The notes beneath the pieces were generated by a model that worked only from the letters and a program-made list of their open reading frames with translations, had not been told where the DNA came from and did not search any database. A stretch of 64,000 nt of DNA, taken from positions 10,104,650 to 10,168,649 of the forward strand of contig CAIIXF020000002.1 of assembly GCA_903813345.2 (NCBI GenBank), in the 5' to 3' direction. Source of the stretch: Owenia fusiformis (Eukaryota > Annelida > Polychaeta > Sabellida > Oweniidae). Position 1 is the stretch's first letter; each line of letters opens with the position of its first letter. Made by a program: the position numbers and the translations under genes. Shown piece by piece: positions 58,401 to 62,499 of this stretch.

Positions 58401-60068
58401 TAATGGTTCGATGGATCCCCGAATTGCTATGGAAAATACTACACACGGGCCTAATATGACTATCACTGAATTCCAGAATGATGACGATGTAAATGCAAAC
58501 AAGACAACGTCTAATGATACAAACGTTGATGGTTCCATGATGAATAACGATACCGATATACGCAATGTTTCGAATGTACATTTGATAACATCAAATGATG
58601 TAAGGCATAACCCGGGAGAGACGTTATATAGTACAACGTATCTTTCTATGGGAGAGTACACCTGCGATGATGGCTTCAATATGTACGGGGATCCAAAGAC
58701 CATCTGTTTGGCTGACGGAACCTGGTCACAAGCTCCAGTTTGCAGTCTTTATGACTGTGGTGACCTGCCAGTAGTTCACAACGCTAATGTAGCTGTTAAT
58801 CTCGACAGCACGAACGATAAGATTATAGCCACCTTTACATGTGTAACTGGTTACTTTCTCGTTGGGAATGAGTCGATCGAATGTGAAGCTGGTTCCTCGT
58901 GGACTACTGACACCCCTAAATGTGAGATTGTGAATTGCGGAATGCCACGAAAAGTTGCCAGAGCAGTACGGGAGGTTACAGATATTACATATGGAAGCAT
59001 GGTGAAGTATACTTGCGAGAAAGGAAATATTTTACATGGTAGTTCAACAGCTGAATGCAAGGAAGATGGTTCTTGGAGTCCTTATCCAGAATGTTCCTTA
59101 GTGGATTGCGGGCCTTTACCTAGAGTTCAAAATGCAATAGGTCATTTAAGAGGTACCACGACAACCTATGGGAGAAGCGCATACTACACATGTGCATGGG
59201 GTCATAGGGCTTATGGTGATACAAATATACATTGTCAAGCAGATGGCCTATGGTCCTTTCCTTGTGTTTGTAGTCCTCTAGATTGTGGAGACATCCCTTT
59301 AGTGTTGAATTCCAGTGCAGCAGTAAGGCTATCACAGAGCATTGCTCTGCAAATTAACTACCAGTGCGATCCGGGATATAAACTAATTGGTCACCCACAG
59401 GTTACATGTATGCAAATTGAAGAGTGGTCGGCAATTCCAAGTTGTAATTTAATTACTACCACACCATTGCCTACCTCTCCAGCCACTACCACAACTTCAA
59501 CAACGCAATCGACCACTGCATTACAATCAACCTTGTTTGATACTTCGACCAAACAATCCACGACTGCTGTCCGTACAACACCACTGGCTACAACAGAATT
59601 GTATACAACGCCTTATATTGTTGCCACTGAGCCTCCTAAGGCGGTTTACAAGAGGGTGAAAAAGATGGAGATCCCTCCAGAGGAAGCGAAGCATGCTCAG
59701 GTATAGCAACAGACCGTGTAATAAATTAAACGGAAGGTTATACAAATTTAATTAAAAGTATATCTTATTATTTGTCAAGGGTGACCACATATATCATTAA
59801 TTCTTGCGATTTGAAAAATAACTATGGATTCTCTTAAATCCAAAAGTCACCCATTGTATTGGTATAACATTTGATTCACTATACTATGTTGTGTATGTTA
59901 TTTCAGGTCGTAAGTATGCCTGTAGCTGTATTTCCTGCTATATTCCTCGGAGTTTTATTACTCACAGATCTACCAAAGATTATTGTAGATTGCAGACAAG
60001 GATTTAGAAACATGATGCACGGACTTCGGCAGTATATTAAATCAAGAAACAGAATTGCAACTGTGTGA
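16394..60068 (+). CDS. Giant lectin/discoidin/sushi type I membrane receptor (22 exons)
   Basis: Predicted cell-surface protein of about 3008 residues. Domain order (rough residues): signal peptide 1-18; beta-rich GDVIG-motif domain 28-194; WSC-like domains 195-290 and 291-386; F-type lectin first half 387-454; PAN/apple 455-541; F-lectin second half 542-615; sushi 616-673; LamG-like 674-886; SUEL-like lectin 887-999; F-lectin-like first half 1000-1054; discoidin 1055-1202 and 1203-1360; F-lectin-like second half 1361-1439; 21 sushi 1440 to about 2850; Thr/Ser stalk; membrane segment and tail 2956-3008. Support: every splice phase agrees across 21 junctions, the exon sum is 9027 bases (3 x 3009), and no in-frame stop was met. 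Split domains are rejoined correctly by the model. Such domains bind sugars or proteins, so adhesion, recognition or complement-like roles are reasonable, but none is shown. The region could instead be several genes or isoforms; consistent phase argues against that. Confidence 0.75.
16738..17006 (+). CDS. Receptor exon 2: beta-rich domain, first half
   Basis: Acceptor TTTACAG, donor ACG/GTGAGT, phase 1 in and phase 0 out. It encodes VCPHSLGYVKPF, then W-C-N-V-L-V-N-F, GTVVAWEYYA and a series of alternating hydrophobic strands ending VYVKNIT. I know this G-x-V-x-x-W-x-Y-Y pattern only as an unnamed beta-sandwich-like region in secreted invertebrate proteins; no function is assigned. Confidence 0.7.
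17120..17938. mobile_element. Mariner-like MITE, CAGGGTGAGCCAAAAA ends
   Basis: It starts CAGGGTGAGCCAAAAAAG and ends with the complement of CAGGGTAAGCCAAAAAAGG, flanked on both sides by TA, the target duplication typical of Tc1/mariner elements. Inside, two arms near 17215-17335 and 17545-17665 are inverted copies (for example GCATATGGGTGCATTAATTC). It lies in intron 2. The right end matches the right end of the 7.4-kb element at 43800-51243. Confidence 0.85.
18123..18354 (+). CDS. Receptor exon 3: beta-rich domain, second half
   Basis: Begins MMEGDVIGFMADS at phase 0; the GDVIG turn completes the exon 2 domain. It ends ALYTY at donor CA/GTATGT, phase 1. The acceptor is ATCTCAAAG. No intervening stop. 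Confidence 0.7.
18599..18783. mobile_element. MITE with CACTCCCCTCCATAAG ends, short copy
   Basis: 185 bp flanked by TA. The ends are inverted copies of CACTCCCCTCCATAAGTTTG plus GCAACCTT. The interior shares a GAAATGAAGTCAA and TTCCATCAATATT block with the larger relative at 47413-50836. It lies in intron 3. Confidence 0.85.
18855..19148. mobile_element. MITE with AGGAGGATTGGCT ends, copy 1
   Basis: About 290 bp, from AGGAGGATTGGCTACCAGGA to ATCCAATCCTCCTTG. It aligns along its length with 24627-24918 (GATTGGCTCCCAGGATCGA to AGCCAATCCTTGGAAG). A more diverged relative of the inner part, including the AAAATGGCGGCTG and CACGACATGCC blocks, lies at about 32250-32460. All are in introns of the receptor gene. 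Confidence 0.75.
19247..19534 (+). CDS. Receptor exon 4: WSC-like domain 1
   Basis: Encodes YINMGCWADTATRAMTSLEG through AINKCFIAARNKGYEYFALQ, then GGSCWGSAF, YGESESCE and VYRITL. The cysteine and Gly-Tyr-x-Tyr-Phe pattern matches the WSC-like modules common in secreted marine-invertebrate proteins. Phase 1 at both ends, so a mobile single-exon module. Confidence 0.75.
19580..19745. repeat. Dispersed repeat, inverted copy at 23690-23850
   Basis: Read on the opposite strand, this block matches 23690-23850 (AAAAAATCRT, AAGTGCT-AGAATGGT, CTGCATGATTTT and a purine-rich end near GGCTACGG-CCATG). It follows exon 4 within intron 4 and has no protein resemblance. Confidence 0.6.
20170..20281 (+). 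CDS. Receptor exon 5: WSC-like domain 2, first part
   Basis: Begins YRSIGKCYRTPHNGLNSLEG and ends LRDDAI, with donor GG/GTAATG, phase 1 in and phase 2 out. It aligns with the first half of exon 4, but here the module is split by an intron. The acceptor AG at 20168-20169 is supported by the phase match rather than by a strong pyrimidine tract. Confidence 0.65.
20552..20727 (+). CDS. Receptor exon 6: WSC-like domain 2, second part
   Basis: Begins KCYTVSLNNGYKYFGLVDGG, then LCFAGSTFDY and AECGAEGDGG, ending YMIYEIMN at donor G/GTACTT, phase 1. It aligns with KCFIAARNKGYEYFAL of exon 4. The acceptor is TTTTTAATTAG. Confidence 0.75.
21341..24460. mobile_element. Inverted-repeat element enclosing pentamer satellite
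   Basis: About 100 bp at 21341-21439 is the inverted copy of 24361-24460 (ATGGAGTTTTAACATGGGAG, TGATATCACACACCGCGG and CCCAGTCAGAT are shared). A further inner pair is GTAGCACCACGAATT near 21570 and its complement near 24130. The intervening 2.5 kb is mostly satellite. The whole is in intron 6, which is 4.7 kb long. Confidence 0.65.
21959..23470. repeat. Pentamer satellite (AATAC/AATGC/AGTGC), 1.5 kb
   Basis: An array of five-base units, chiefly AATAC, AATGC and AGTGC in shifting order, with occasional ATCGC or AGTTC units (CATCGCAGTTCAA blocks near 22390, 22465 and later). Because three pentamers make five codons and the common units lack stop triplets in several frames, long spurious open frames appear on both strands. 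None is a gene. Direction changes little along the array. Confidence 0.95.
24627..24918. mobile_element. MITE with GGAGGATTGGCT ends, copy 2
   Basis: Aligned with 18855-19148 over its whole length in the same orientation; ends CCAAGGAGGATTGGCTCCCA and GGGAGCCAATCCTTGG form inverted termini. It sits in intron 6 downstream of the satellite element. Confidence 0.75.
25416..25619 (+). CDS. Receptor exon 7: F-type lectin, first half
   Basis: Begins DNVALGKTTSQSS, then ASERAILTTSDGTCIASLTN, PYWRLDLG and ISKLVIHPVI. NVALGK-x-T-x-Q-S-S and W-R-x-D-L-G are hallmarks of the fucolectin/F-type lectin fold. The exon stops where family members continue into the R-x-D-C-C-x-x-R sugar-contact loop. Donor ATAG/GTAAGT, phase 1 on both sides. 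Confidence 0.85.
26202..26269 (-). mobile_element. SINE-like tRNA-related unit, copy 1
   Basis: On the minus strand it reads TAGGCGATTGGGTGCCGTAA, CCACGAGG, then GAGTTCGAGACGCGGTG, a plausible degenerate pair of RNA polymerase III A and B boxes like those of tRNA-derived SINEs. A second copy follows at 26540-26609. A cloverleaf cannot be closed convincingly, so it is not a tRNA gene. Confidence 0.5.
26540..26609 (-). mobile_element. SINE-like tRNA-related unit, copy 2
   Basis: Almost identical to 26202-26269 and in the same orientation; here the minus strand reads ACGAGGTTGCGAGTTCGAG, closer to a B box. The two units are about 340 bp apart inside the foldback core. Confidence 0.5.
28138..28398 (+). 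CDS. Receptor exon 8: PAN/apple domain
   Basis: Encodes about 87 residues with six cysteines: TSCIPGNN, FEQCKVICLNSLNCLSFDFQ, RRCQISGKHS and EPCHL, then YKYYEYFKP. The C-x3-C-x5-C-x-S-F core is that of PAN/apple modules. Phase 1 at both ends, so it can be skipped or included without changing frame; it sits between the two halves of an F-type lectin domain. Confidence 0.8.
28648..28869 (+). CDS. Receptor exon 9: F-type lectin, second half
   Basis: DLNNFGIYIGQDSINID, VCFEQTS, then VRCYTDLRGRYVMIQKND and LGICQVEVYVE. C-x5-GRYV-x-I followed by L-x-x-C-x-V-E-V-Y is the standard C-terminal half of F-type lectins, which pairs with exon 7. Phase 1 both ends; donor TAT/GTAAGT. Confidence 0.85.
29576..29749 (+). 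CDS. Receptor exon 10: sushi/CCP domain
   Basis: Single-exon 58-residue sushi domain: YCSEVSVNPH, GDVAIFECLPGNNM, YRVTCLANGEWSDSSLVC. Four cysteines and the invariant Trp before the last Cys are present. Phase 1 both ends. The acceptor CTTCTCCAG is strong. Confidence 0.85.
29928..30445. repeat. Tandem repeat, four units of about 130 bp
   Basis: Units share GAGAAGTTGTAGATGAT, GGTCAATTTGAAGCAAGTTG, AAAAATAC-TTGAC and TGAAGGTCAAATC. Spacing varies from about 115 to 140 bp. It fills most of intron 10. The ACCTTGA/TCAAGGT-type words make it partly self-complementary. Confidence 0.85.
30539..31177 (+). CDS. Receptor exon 11: LamG-like (concanavalin-fold) domain
   Basis: One 213-residue exon. After GCCDLTKNN, a run of beta strands includes SIFTNSSIVHSN, ISLEIWMDLDLMLGYTVITS, FGLTFRNGTVAATF, VYVVLTKT, FDLYMNAILVAH and HHFYMDSD, the usual layout of LamG/pentraxin-like jellyroll domains. 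It lacks an obvious metal-binding signature. Phase 1 both ends. Identification is by fold pattern rather than by a diagnostic motif. Confidence 0.65.
31528..31866 (+). CDS. Receptor exon 12: SUEL-like lectin domain
   Basis: Cysteine spacing and the end ACTDKSYCNISYSEYSNMRE, then SCPQEEKVTVIARFDC, match the C-terminal part of SUEL/galactose-binding lectin domains (C-x3-C-x-I ... CP-x3-K-x-x-V-x-x-x-Y/F-x-C). The N-terminal part (VGCETEDMRFVTACPSGSVW) keeps the early C-P-G signature. Phase 1 both ends, donor GG/GTAAGA. Confidence 0.7.
32110..32480. repeat. Diverged relative of GGAGGATTGGCT MITE
   Basis: The inner blocks AAAATGGC, TGATCACTTCCTGTGTGTTTT and AAAAAATGGCGGCTGGTTGA followed by CACGACATGCC align with the middle of 24627-24918, but the terminal inverted repeats are not recognisable. 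Confidence 0.45.
32856..32990. repeat. Foldback, ATAGGATATCCTATGATTTT family
   Basis: GATATCCTATGATTTTCTCG and its inverted form ending AAATCATAGGATATCC flank a centre with CTCGGCGCTCACTCGG. A partial copy overlaps the end of exon 13 (33327-33365) and another lies near 33440. Confidence 0.6.
33143..33307 (+). CDS. Receptor exon 13: F-lectin-like domain, first half
   Basis: ESAELEVVEENEITDADPFA, TCITLGPSLTKQSLQLKIG, then IGDIIVNIGVKYG. ITDAD-x4-TC-x-T-L and the L-x-L-x-I-G strand correspond to the DG-x-x-T-C and WRLDLG region of exon 7. Donor ATG/GTGATA, phase 1; a second phase-1 donor at 33370 would add 21 residues, but that stretch overlaps a repeat. The matching second half is exon 20, after two discoidin domains. 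Confidence 0.6.
33902..33975. repeat. Palindrome, GCGGGCAGATATA
   Basis: GCGGGCAGATATAG occurs twice, and the complement TATATCTGCCCGC follows within 60 bases, giving an inverted repeat. It lies in intron 13. Confidence 0.6.
34266..34410. mobile_element. Hairpin MITE, GGTTCAGGATATTGGGAT arms
   Basis: The arms GGTTCAGGATATTGGGATTA and their complement pair across about 137 bp, with an inner palindrome CCCTCGGGACCTACGGCCCT. The outer words AGGATAATC and GATCATCCTATAG also pair. It ends about 50 bp before exon 14. A related palindromic block with GGTAGAT and CTACC arms runs from about 34610 to 34710 and through 34990 in intron 14. Confidence 0.75.
34462..34567 (+). CDS. Receptor exon 14: discoidin domain 1, first part
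   Basis: GEPSHLVHDVQDHQLTASSS, then YSAAHDPNFSRLNT. L-x-D-x-Q-L-x-A-S-S-S and the R-L-N turn are typical of F5/8 type C starts. Phase 1 in, phase 2 out, donor AAG/GTAGGC. Confidence 0.8.
35259..35466 (+). CDS. Receptor exon 15: discoidin domain 1, middle
   Basis: GQCGCWAAAVNDQNQWIQVD, then FETVVHVSGVITQGRSDYSQ and WVTSYTVSHS. The N-D-x-N-Q-W-I-Q-V-D and V-x-G-V-x-T-Q-G-R signatures are diagnostic of F5/8 type C domains. Phase 2 in, phase 0 out. Confidence 0.9.
35698..35827 (+). CDS. Receptor exon 16: discoidin domain 1, last part
   Basis: VFTGNIDQNSTVAHQFGPEF, NARIVRIHPREYYVHMSMRF and DILG complete the domain. The acceptor TTTTAAAG/GTA was chosen because it starts exactly at the conserved V-F-x-G-N-x-D; an alternative AG at about 35674 would insert 8 extra residues in frame. 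Phase 1 out. Confidence 0.85.
35968..36104. mobile_element. MITE with GATTCATCGG inverted ends, copy 2
   Basis: Arms TCGATTCATCGGTCGGCGCC and GGCGCCGGGCAATGAATCGG are inverted copies and continue through CGATTGAGTATT. It corresponds to 10225-10347. The outer flanks GGTCTGGCTCACATTT and AAATGAGACC also pair. The right end stops 21 bases before exon 17. Confidence 0.8.
36125..36254 (+). CDS. Receptor exon 17: discoidin domain 2, first part
   Basis: GDKLPEMELIDAMNVPDDHF, SVSSTHSHSTPLGARARLNY, DDPG. It aligns with exon 14 in position and phase (1 in, 2 out), including the A-R-L-N turn. Confidence 0.85.
36385..36583 (+). CDS. Receptor exon 18: discoidin domain 2, middle
   Basis: GCRSWCAGSNDANQYIEVDL, GRAVFVSGIVTQGRHDYDQW, VKSYKLKYKAAEVEPFVGYT. 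The W-C-A-x-x-N-D and V-T-Q-G-R signatures are intact. Donor AAG/GTACAG, phase 0, followed by a 14.7-kb intron. Confidence 0.9.
36991..41393. repeat. Giant foldback with minisatellite centre, 4.4 kb
   Basis: 36991-38395 and about 39990-41393 are near-identical inverted arms. Each arm contains two diverged direct units of about 380 bp (starting TACCTTGG near 37167 and 37549, both with GACGTCATCAATC and TTTTTGGTTCAGAAT). Both arms also hold the same 62-codon frame (38197-38385 plus, 40009-40227 minus) reading SEDDSSYGLCNISNISDAMV. The centre is a minisatellite that itself inverts near 38880. Its cruciform or hairpin potential is extreme. Confidence 0.9.
38455..39930. repeat. Minisatellite, GCCCCCAGAAGCTATACGATG units
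   Basis: Units of about 21-29 bp built on CCCCCAGAAGCTATA run in plus orientation to about 38882, then in inverted orientation (TATAGCTTCTGGGGGCC) to 39930. It generates spurious repetitive frames (MAPRSYT-type) on both strands. The inversion point lies at GGCCCATTGGGGG near 38880, well left of centre. Confidence 0.95.
41869..42415 (-). pseudogene. Decayed Tc1/mariner-type DDE transposase
   Basis: Minus-strand fragments in the right order for a transposase C-terminal half: IFTQDGAATEYFRRLYSQF ends near 42224, and SPDLNCCDFFFWSYLRS lies near 41990-42050. QDGA(P)xH-like and SPDLN-x-x-D-F-F-x-W-x-Y-L-(K/R)-S are the catalytic-region motifs of the IS630/Tc1/mariner superfamily. The pieces are in different frames with stops between them, so the gene is dead. 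Its orientation fits the right-hand terminal repeat as the promoter end. Confidence 0.8.
43480..43690. repeat. Palindromic tandem repeat, CACCTGCGGTATATG
   Basis: CACCTGCGGTATATGKCATA and its complement recur seven or so times in both orientations between 43487 and 43680. Single related units (TATGCGATA, ACTTGCGGTGTATGGCATA) occur from about 43120. It lies between the two large elements of intron 18. Confidence 0.8.
44019..44112. repeat. Hairpin, TCTGTATTGCTACTGAGATT arms
   Basis: TCTGTATTGCTACTGAGATT with GTCC pairs with GGACAATCTCAGTAGCAATA and CAGA. An internal palindrome ACCAATCTGTATT/AATACAGAAAATATTGGT surrounds the loop. Confidence 0.75.
44133..44270. repeat. Hairpin, TTATTGAATGATTTG arms
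   Basis: TTATTGAATGATTTGAAGTT, CAATACAGGATATATTCTG and their complement CAGAATATATCCTGTATTG, CACTACAAATCATTCAATAA enclose a second pair ATATTCTGTATTGG/CCAATACGGAATTT. The arms match over nearly 40 bases. Confidence 0.8.
45858..45935. repeat. GTCCGTCC / GTTGGTCCGTCC simple repeat
   Basis: Tetramer-derived array GTCCGTCCGTCC interspersed with three GTTGGTCCGTCC units. It is followed at 46145-46260 by a looser run of CCAGGTC/AAGGTC words. No gene. Confidence 0.9.
48244..50780. mobile_element. Foldback transposon, GGGTGGTCCAAAATATGGCG ends
   Basis: Ends GGGTGGTCCAAAATATGGCG and its exact complement, TA on both sides. The arms are long and built from tandem units of about 190-200 bp (GGAACCCATACATCAAAT, GAGACCCAAATCCCATGGGA, AATTTACCCACG, TTTTCCTGGTAT, GACTCTTTATTACTTCATAA): about five units on the left (48290-49130) and about three to four inverted on the right (50095-50710). 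A non-repeated core of about 950 bp lies between. Confidence 0.85.
49546..49746 (+). pseudogene. Exon-like fragment in transposon core
   Basis: After an acceptor-like TTCTTTCAG the frame encodes GMNIFREMTKLSGSSNPLKI, then WYRLTGYNREQAIDTLINQK, ending LISPKKIRFDI and a stop. It reads like the terminal exon of a real protein, yet it sits in the core of the foldback element. I do not recognise the family. It may be a captured host fragment or a remnant of the element's own gene. A minus-strand frame overlaps it (49408-49797). Confidence 0.3.
51323..51467 (+). CDS. Receptor exon 19: discoidin domain 2, last part
   Basis: IFNANTDRDTIVQSTLKIGG, VFARYIRIHPVTWANHISMR and MGILGYPYG complete the second discoidin domain begun 14.7 kb upstream. 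F-A-R-Y-I-R-I-H-P-x-x-W is the diagnostic end of F5/8 type C. The acceptor TTTTGATTTCAG is strong and phase 0 matches exon 18. Donor G/GTACAG, phase 1 out. Confidence 0.9.
51504..52841. mobile_element. TIR element, ATACGACGTCAGATACTGTAC ends (1.3 kb)
   Basis: ACGACGTCAGATACTGTACA near 51508 and its complement near 52835 are inverted copies over about 33 bp, extending to TCGCGGC/GCCGTGA. It lies in intron 19. A small basic frame inside (52495-52581, MTRGIVKESRKTVRQRERRA) is flanked by splice-like signals, but its phase does not fit the receptor gene. Confidence 0.6.
53270..54030. other. Intron 19 remainder
   Basis: A sequence GGGGTGATCAATAAGTAACG near 53270 resembles a mariner terminal repeat, but no matching opposite end is seen. 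Otherwise AT-rich without recognisable content. Confidence 0.3.
54154..54390 (+). CDS. Receptor exon 20: F-lectin-like domain, second half
   Basis: AYDTIVSLKHNIYTSESTSA, EKIPCTGIIDTPIEGNMFYI, FKCGSRSTQHKIVEIELMPG and TVDVCDIAIYRKEL. The three cysteines and the ending V-D-V-C-D-I-A-I-Y correspond to exon 9 (ICQVEVY), so this is the C-terminal half of an F-lectin-like fold whose first half is exon 13. Phase 1 both ends. Donor TGG/GTAAGA. Confidence 0.75.
55154..59700 (+). CDS. Receptor exon 21: 21 sushi/CCP domains and stalk
   Basis: One 4547-bp exon with 21 consecutive sushi domains (four Cys, W before the last Cys, usually linked by a CG-x-P start). Domains 3-8 are near-identical 62-residue copies. 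Domain 14 carries an inserted segment with extra cysteines. Domain 17 has an Asn/Thr-rich insertion of about 115 residues between its first two cysteines. Dozens of N-x-(S/T) sites predict heavy glycosylation. After the last domain comes a Thr/Ser/Pro stalk (TTTPLPTSPATTTTSTTQST onward), then VYKRVKKMEIPPEEAKHAQ. Sushi arrays occur in complement regulators and adhesion proteins. The donor CAG/GTATAG contains an in-frame stop, so reading through ends the protein one residue later. Confidence 0.9.
55519..56634 (+). repeat. Six tandem 186-bp sushi-coding repeats
   Basis: Six units of exactly 62 codons, each with CG-P or CD-P start, YNSTVFNSTA, CDIG-ELS-ESN and IIRCN-SG-WDG-PI-C. Units 1-5 are most alike; unit 6 has more changes at its ends. 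The length is constant (1116 bp), as expected from recent unequal exchange. Confidence 0.95.
59907..60068 (+). CDS. Receptor exon 22: membrane segment and short tail
   Basis: VVSMPVAVFPAIFLGVLLL is a membrane-spanning segment followed by TDLPKIIVDCRQGFRNMMHG, LRQYIKSRNRIATV and TGA. The tail of about 35 residues is basic and has no recognisable signalling motif; C after the membrane could be acylated. Acceptor TTATTTCAG, phase 0. Exon 22 is joined to exon 21 by phase and by the need for an anchor; it could be a separate isoform end. Confidence 0.7.
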   Translation, partial: VVSMPVAVFPAIFLGVLLLTDLPKIIVDCRQGFRNMMHGLRQYIKSRNRIATV

Positions 60069-62250
60069 CATACATTCAGTTAAATAATTCGTTATGTTGA
60101 CCCCAATGGACAGTAACTGATGGATTACTCCACAGATGTCGCTGTTGAAAAGGTAGAAAAGGATTGAAATCCAATTTTATCAGTGCAATCACCAGTAAAA
60201 ATGTACAGACTTTACATTTTATTTTGTTTATCTAGTGTGTATATAATTTCATAAAAAGTATTACGAAATTATTTGGTTCACTACAAATATTTGAATTTCT
60301 GTGACGGTGGTCTTGAGTTTGAAATCTGTTGAAAAGTGTTGAAAATTCGAATAGATGGCGGAAAAAGCGGTCAGATCTTTTGATTTTGGTCTTTTTCGAG
60401 AGACATGTGAGTTACAAGGGGGACATATGGAGGAGCTTTAACGTTGTATATGTGGTTTGGTAACTGAAATTTTGAAAATTTGCGTGTTTTTCAATTGATC
60501 ATTGTATGGGGCCATTTAATAGTTTACTTATCCCCATACATTCGACATATAAAGATGGTCATCATACTTTTTGAAGATTTTTTAATGTATTCCAGCTGTT
60601 TTGTTCTAGCAAAAGATGGCACTGTTGTTGTACTTTGGACTTTACTGTTGAAGATGTATTTATTACATCGAACTAAAAATAGATGGAAGTGCAGGCTGAT
60701 TAATAGTCTCCTAACCTTTAAATGCACATGGTATTTGCAACATACAATCCTTCTACATTTTGGCATCAAGGAGACTTCCAGATGTGATTTCAAAATACAA
60801 CGGATGAGATGTAATAGAATCACCATTGATACTGTTAAACACAAGGGAATGATCCTAGATATTATACATGTAGAATGCTAATTTCGTATGGAATTAAGTA
60901 ATGAAATGTTTGAACAGATAATCAACTGTATACCTGTTTATAAGTCATGTGAACTCATTGTCAGTGAAGAATACATGATTCTAGAATTCCTTCTTGGAGG
61001 ATGTGCTGATATCTAACATTTATTGATGATGCCACATCAATAATGTTACTTAACATATGTGCAATATACATTAATAGAATGATGTTCAAATTTACTAACC
61101 TCTAATAAAATGTCAAGTCCTTAATTTACAGGAAAATTACATGCATTGTACAGTTGCTCATATAAAGAGTTGGTCAAATATGTTTCATAAATATTTTCCC
61201 TAAATTTCAATGAAAATTAAATAACAACAGACACTTGCCATCGTCATGGTAACAGATATAAATAATAAGTTTATAACAATATACTTGTTTTTAGTATTAA
61301 GAAACATCTGTGATTTGAATTAAATGTGTTTTCTATGCTGTAATACTTTACTCCATATGTGTTATTTTTCATAAGTGTTCATTTAAAATTATTTTCTGAT
61401 GTGTCCATTTATTCTTTACATTTATTAAAAAGTATTGGATTTACTTCTTAAGTTGCAAATTACAGCCATGAAAACAAGTTGCTTTTTAGCGCACAACGGC
61501 ATAGTTAATTTTTTAATCAGTATAAACTATTTTAGATGAAAAAAAGTGGAAAACGTTGAGATGCTGTATCACTATAGTTATAAGTAATACTGATCATTTT
61601 AGTAAATTATACTATAAAAAATTGTTTTCAAAGTTTAAAATAGTTTATTTAAGTGACACTGATCTTGTAAATTACACAATATAAAATATATAATAATAAA
61701 CATTTTATAAGATCATCAGCCGGTATCGACTGATGACACTATGAGTAAAAGCGAGCATTAAGAGAGCAACACTAAGTCCATATAGTTCAAACATTTTCTT
61801 TCTTATGGTACATTTTTTGTGGTTGGAATGGTACATTTCATCATCTTGAATGGATTTCTCTATACGGTATTTAAACTGTAAGAATTCTTTCATTGTATTG
61901 TATCATACTTGAAATGTCTTTCAACTCAAAATACAAGAGGTCATTAATGTAGGAACTCCATTTATTGAAAAATTCCTGAAACCCTGGGAATATTGACGTC
62001 ATAGTAAGCACTCTTACATTATGAAACATAATATAACATTGAACTTGTTCTCATACCTTCATCATAATTTGATTATATAGAATTATTAAAATTACAGCTT
62101 ATTAAAAAATCATGTCACATTATATAAATATTGTACTCAGCCGAGGTGAATTCCTTTCACAATTGATATACTTAAGAAACCGTAAGGGAATGCGAAATCA
62201 CTTCGAGGAAATATCAGAGGTGACCGTGTTAAACAAAATAGAAAGAATTA
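60069..62250 (+). other. Probable 3' UTR and downstream intergenic
   Basis: The first AATAAA after the receptor stop is at about 61104-61109, which would give a 3' UTR of about 1 kb. A 133-codon frame inside (60480-60881) has no family motif. Bases about 60335-60470 share a dispersed block with 42415-42560 (AATAGATGGCGG-AAAA, TTTTGATTTT). Otherwise no gene seen. Confidence 0.4.
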
Positions 62251-62499
62251 TTTGTTTCATTGTTTTTGGGGTATAATTAAGCGATATCCTCCCCTAACCC
62301 CAATATACTGTATGTACCTTAGTGTACCAAGCATTTGCAAATTCTTAAGTACGGATACTATCCCTAGATATTGCCCGCAATGTATGGCTTGTTACCCAGT
62401 GAAGCCGCTAAAAGTCGTTCATATTTCTTTTCATTAGAATCATATTCACTTCCGGTTTGTTGTTGAACGTAATATTTTATGCAATCGGGGTGTCAACAT

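Noticed and set aside
55401-59745. Minus-strand ORFs opposite the sushi exon
   Set aside because: Shadows of the repeated 186-bp coding units; the plus-strand frame has all sushi signatures and continuous phase with flanking exons.
60480-60881. 133-codon plus-strand ORF after the receptor stop
   Set aside because: Lies in the probable 3' UTR; composition is irregular and no domain is visible.
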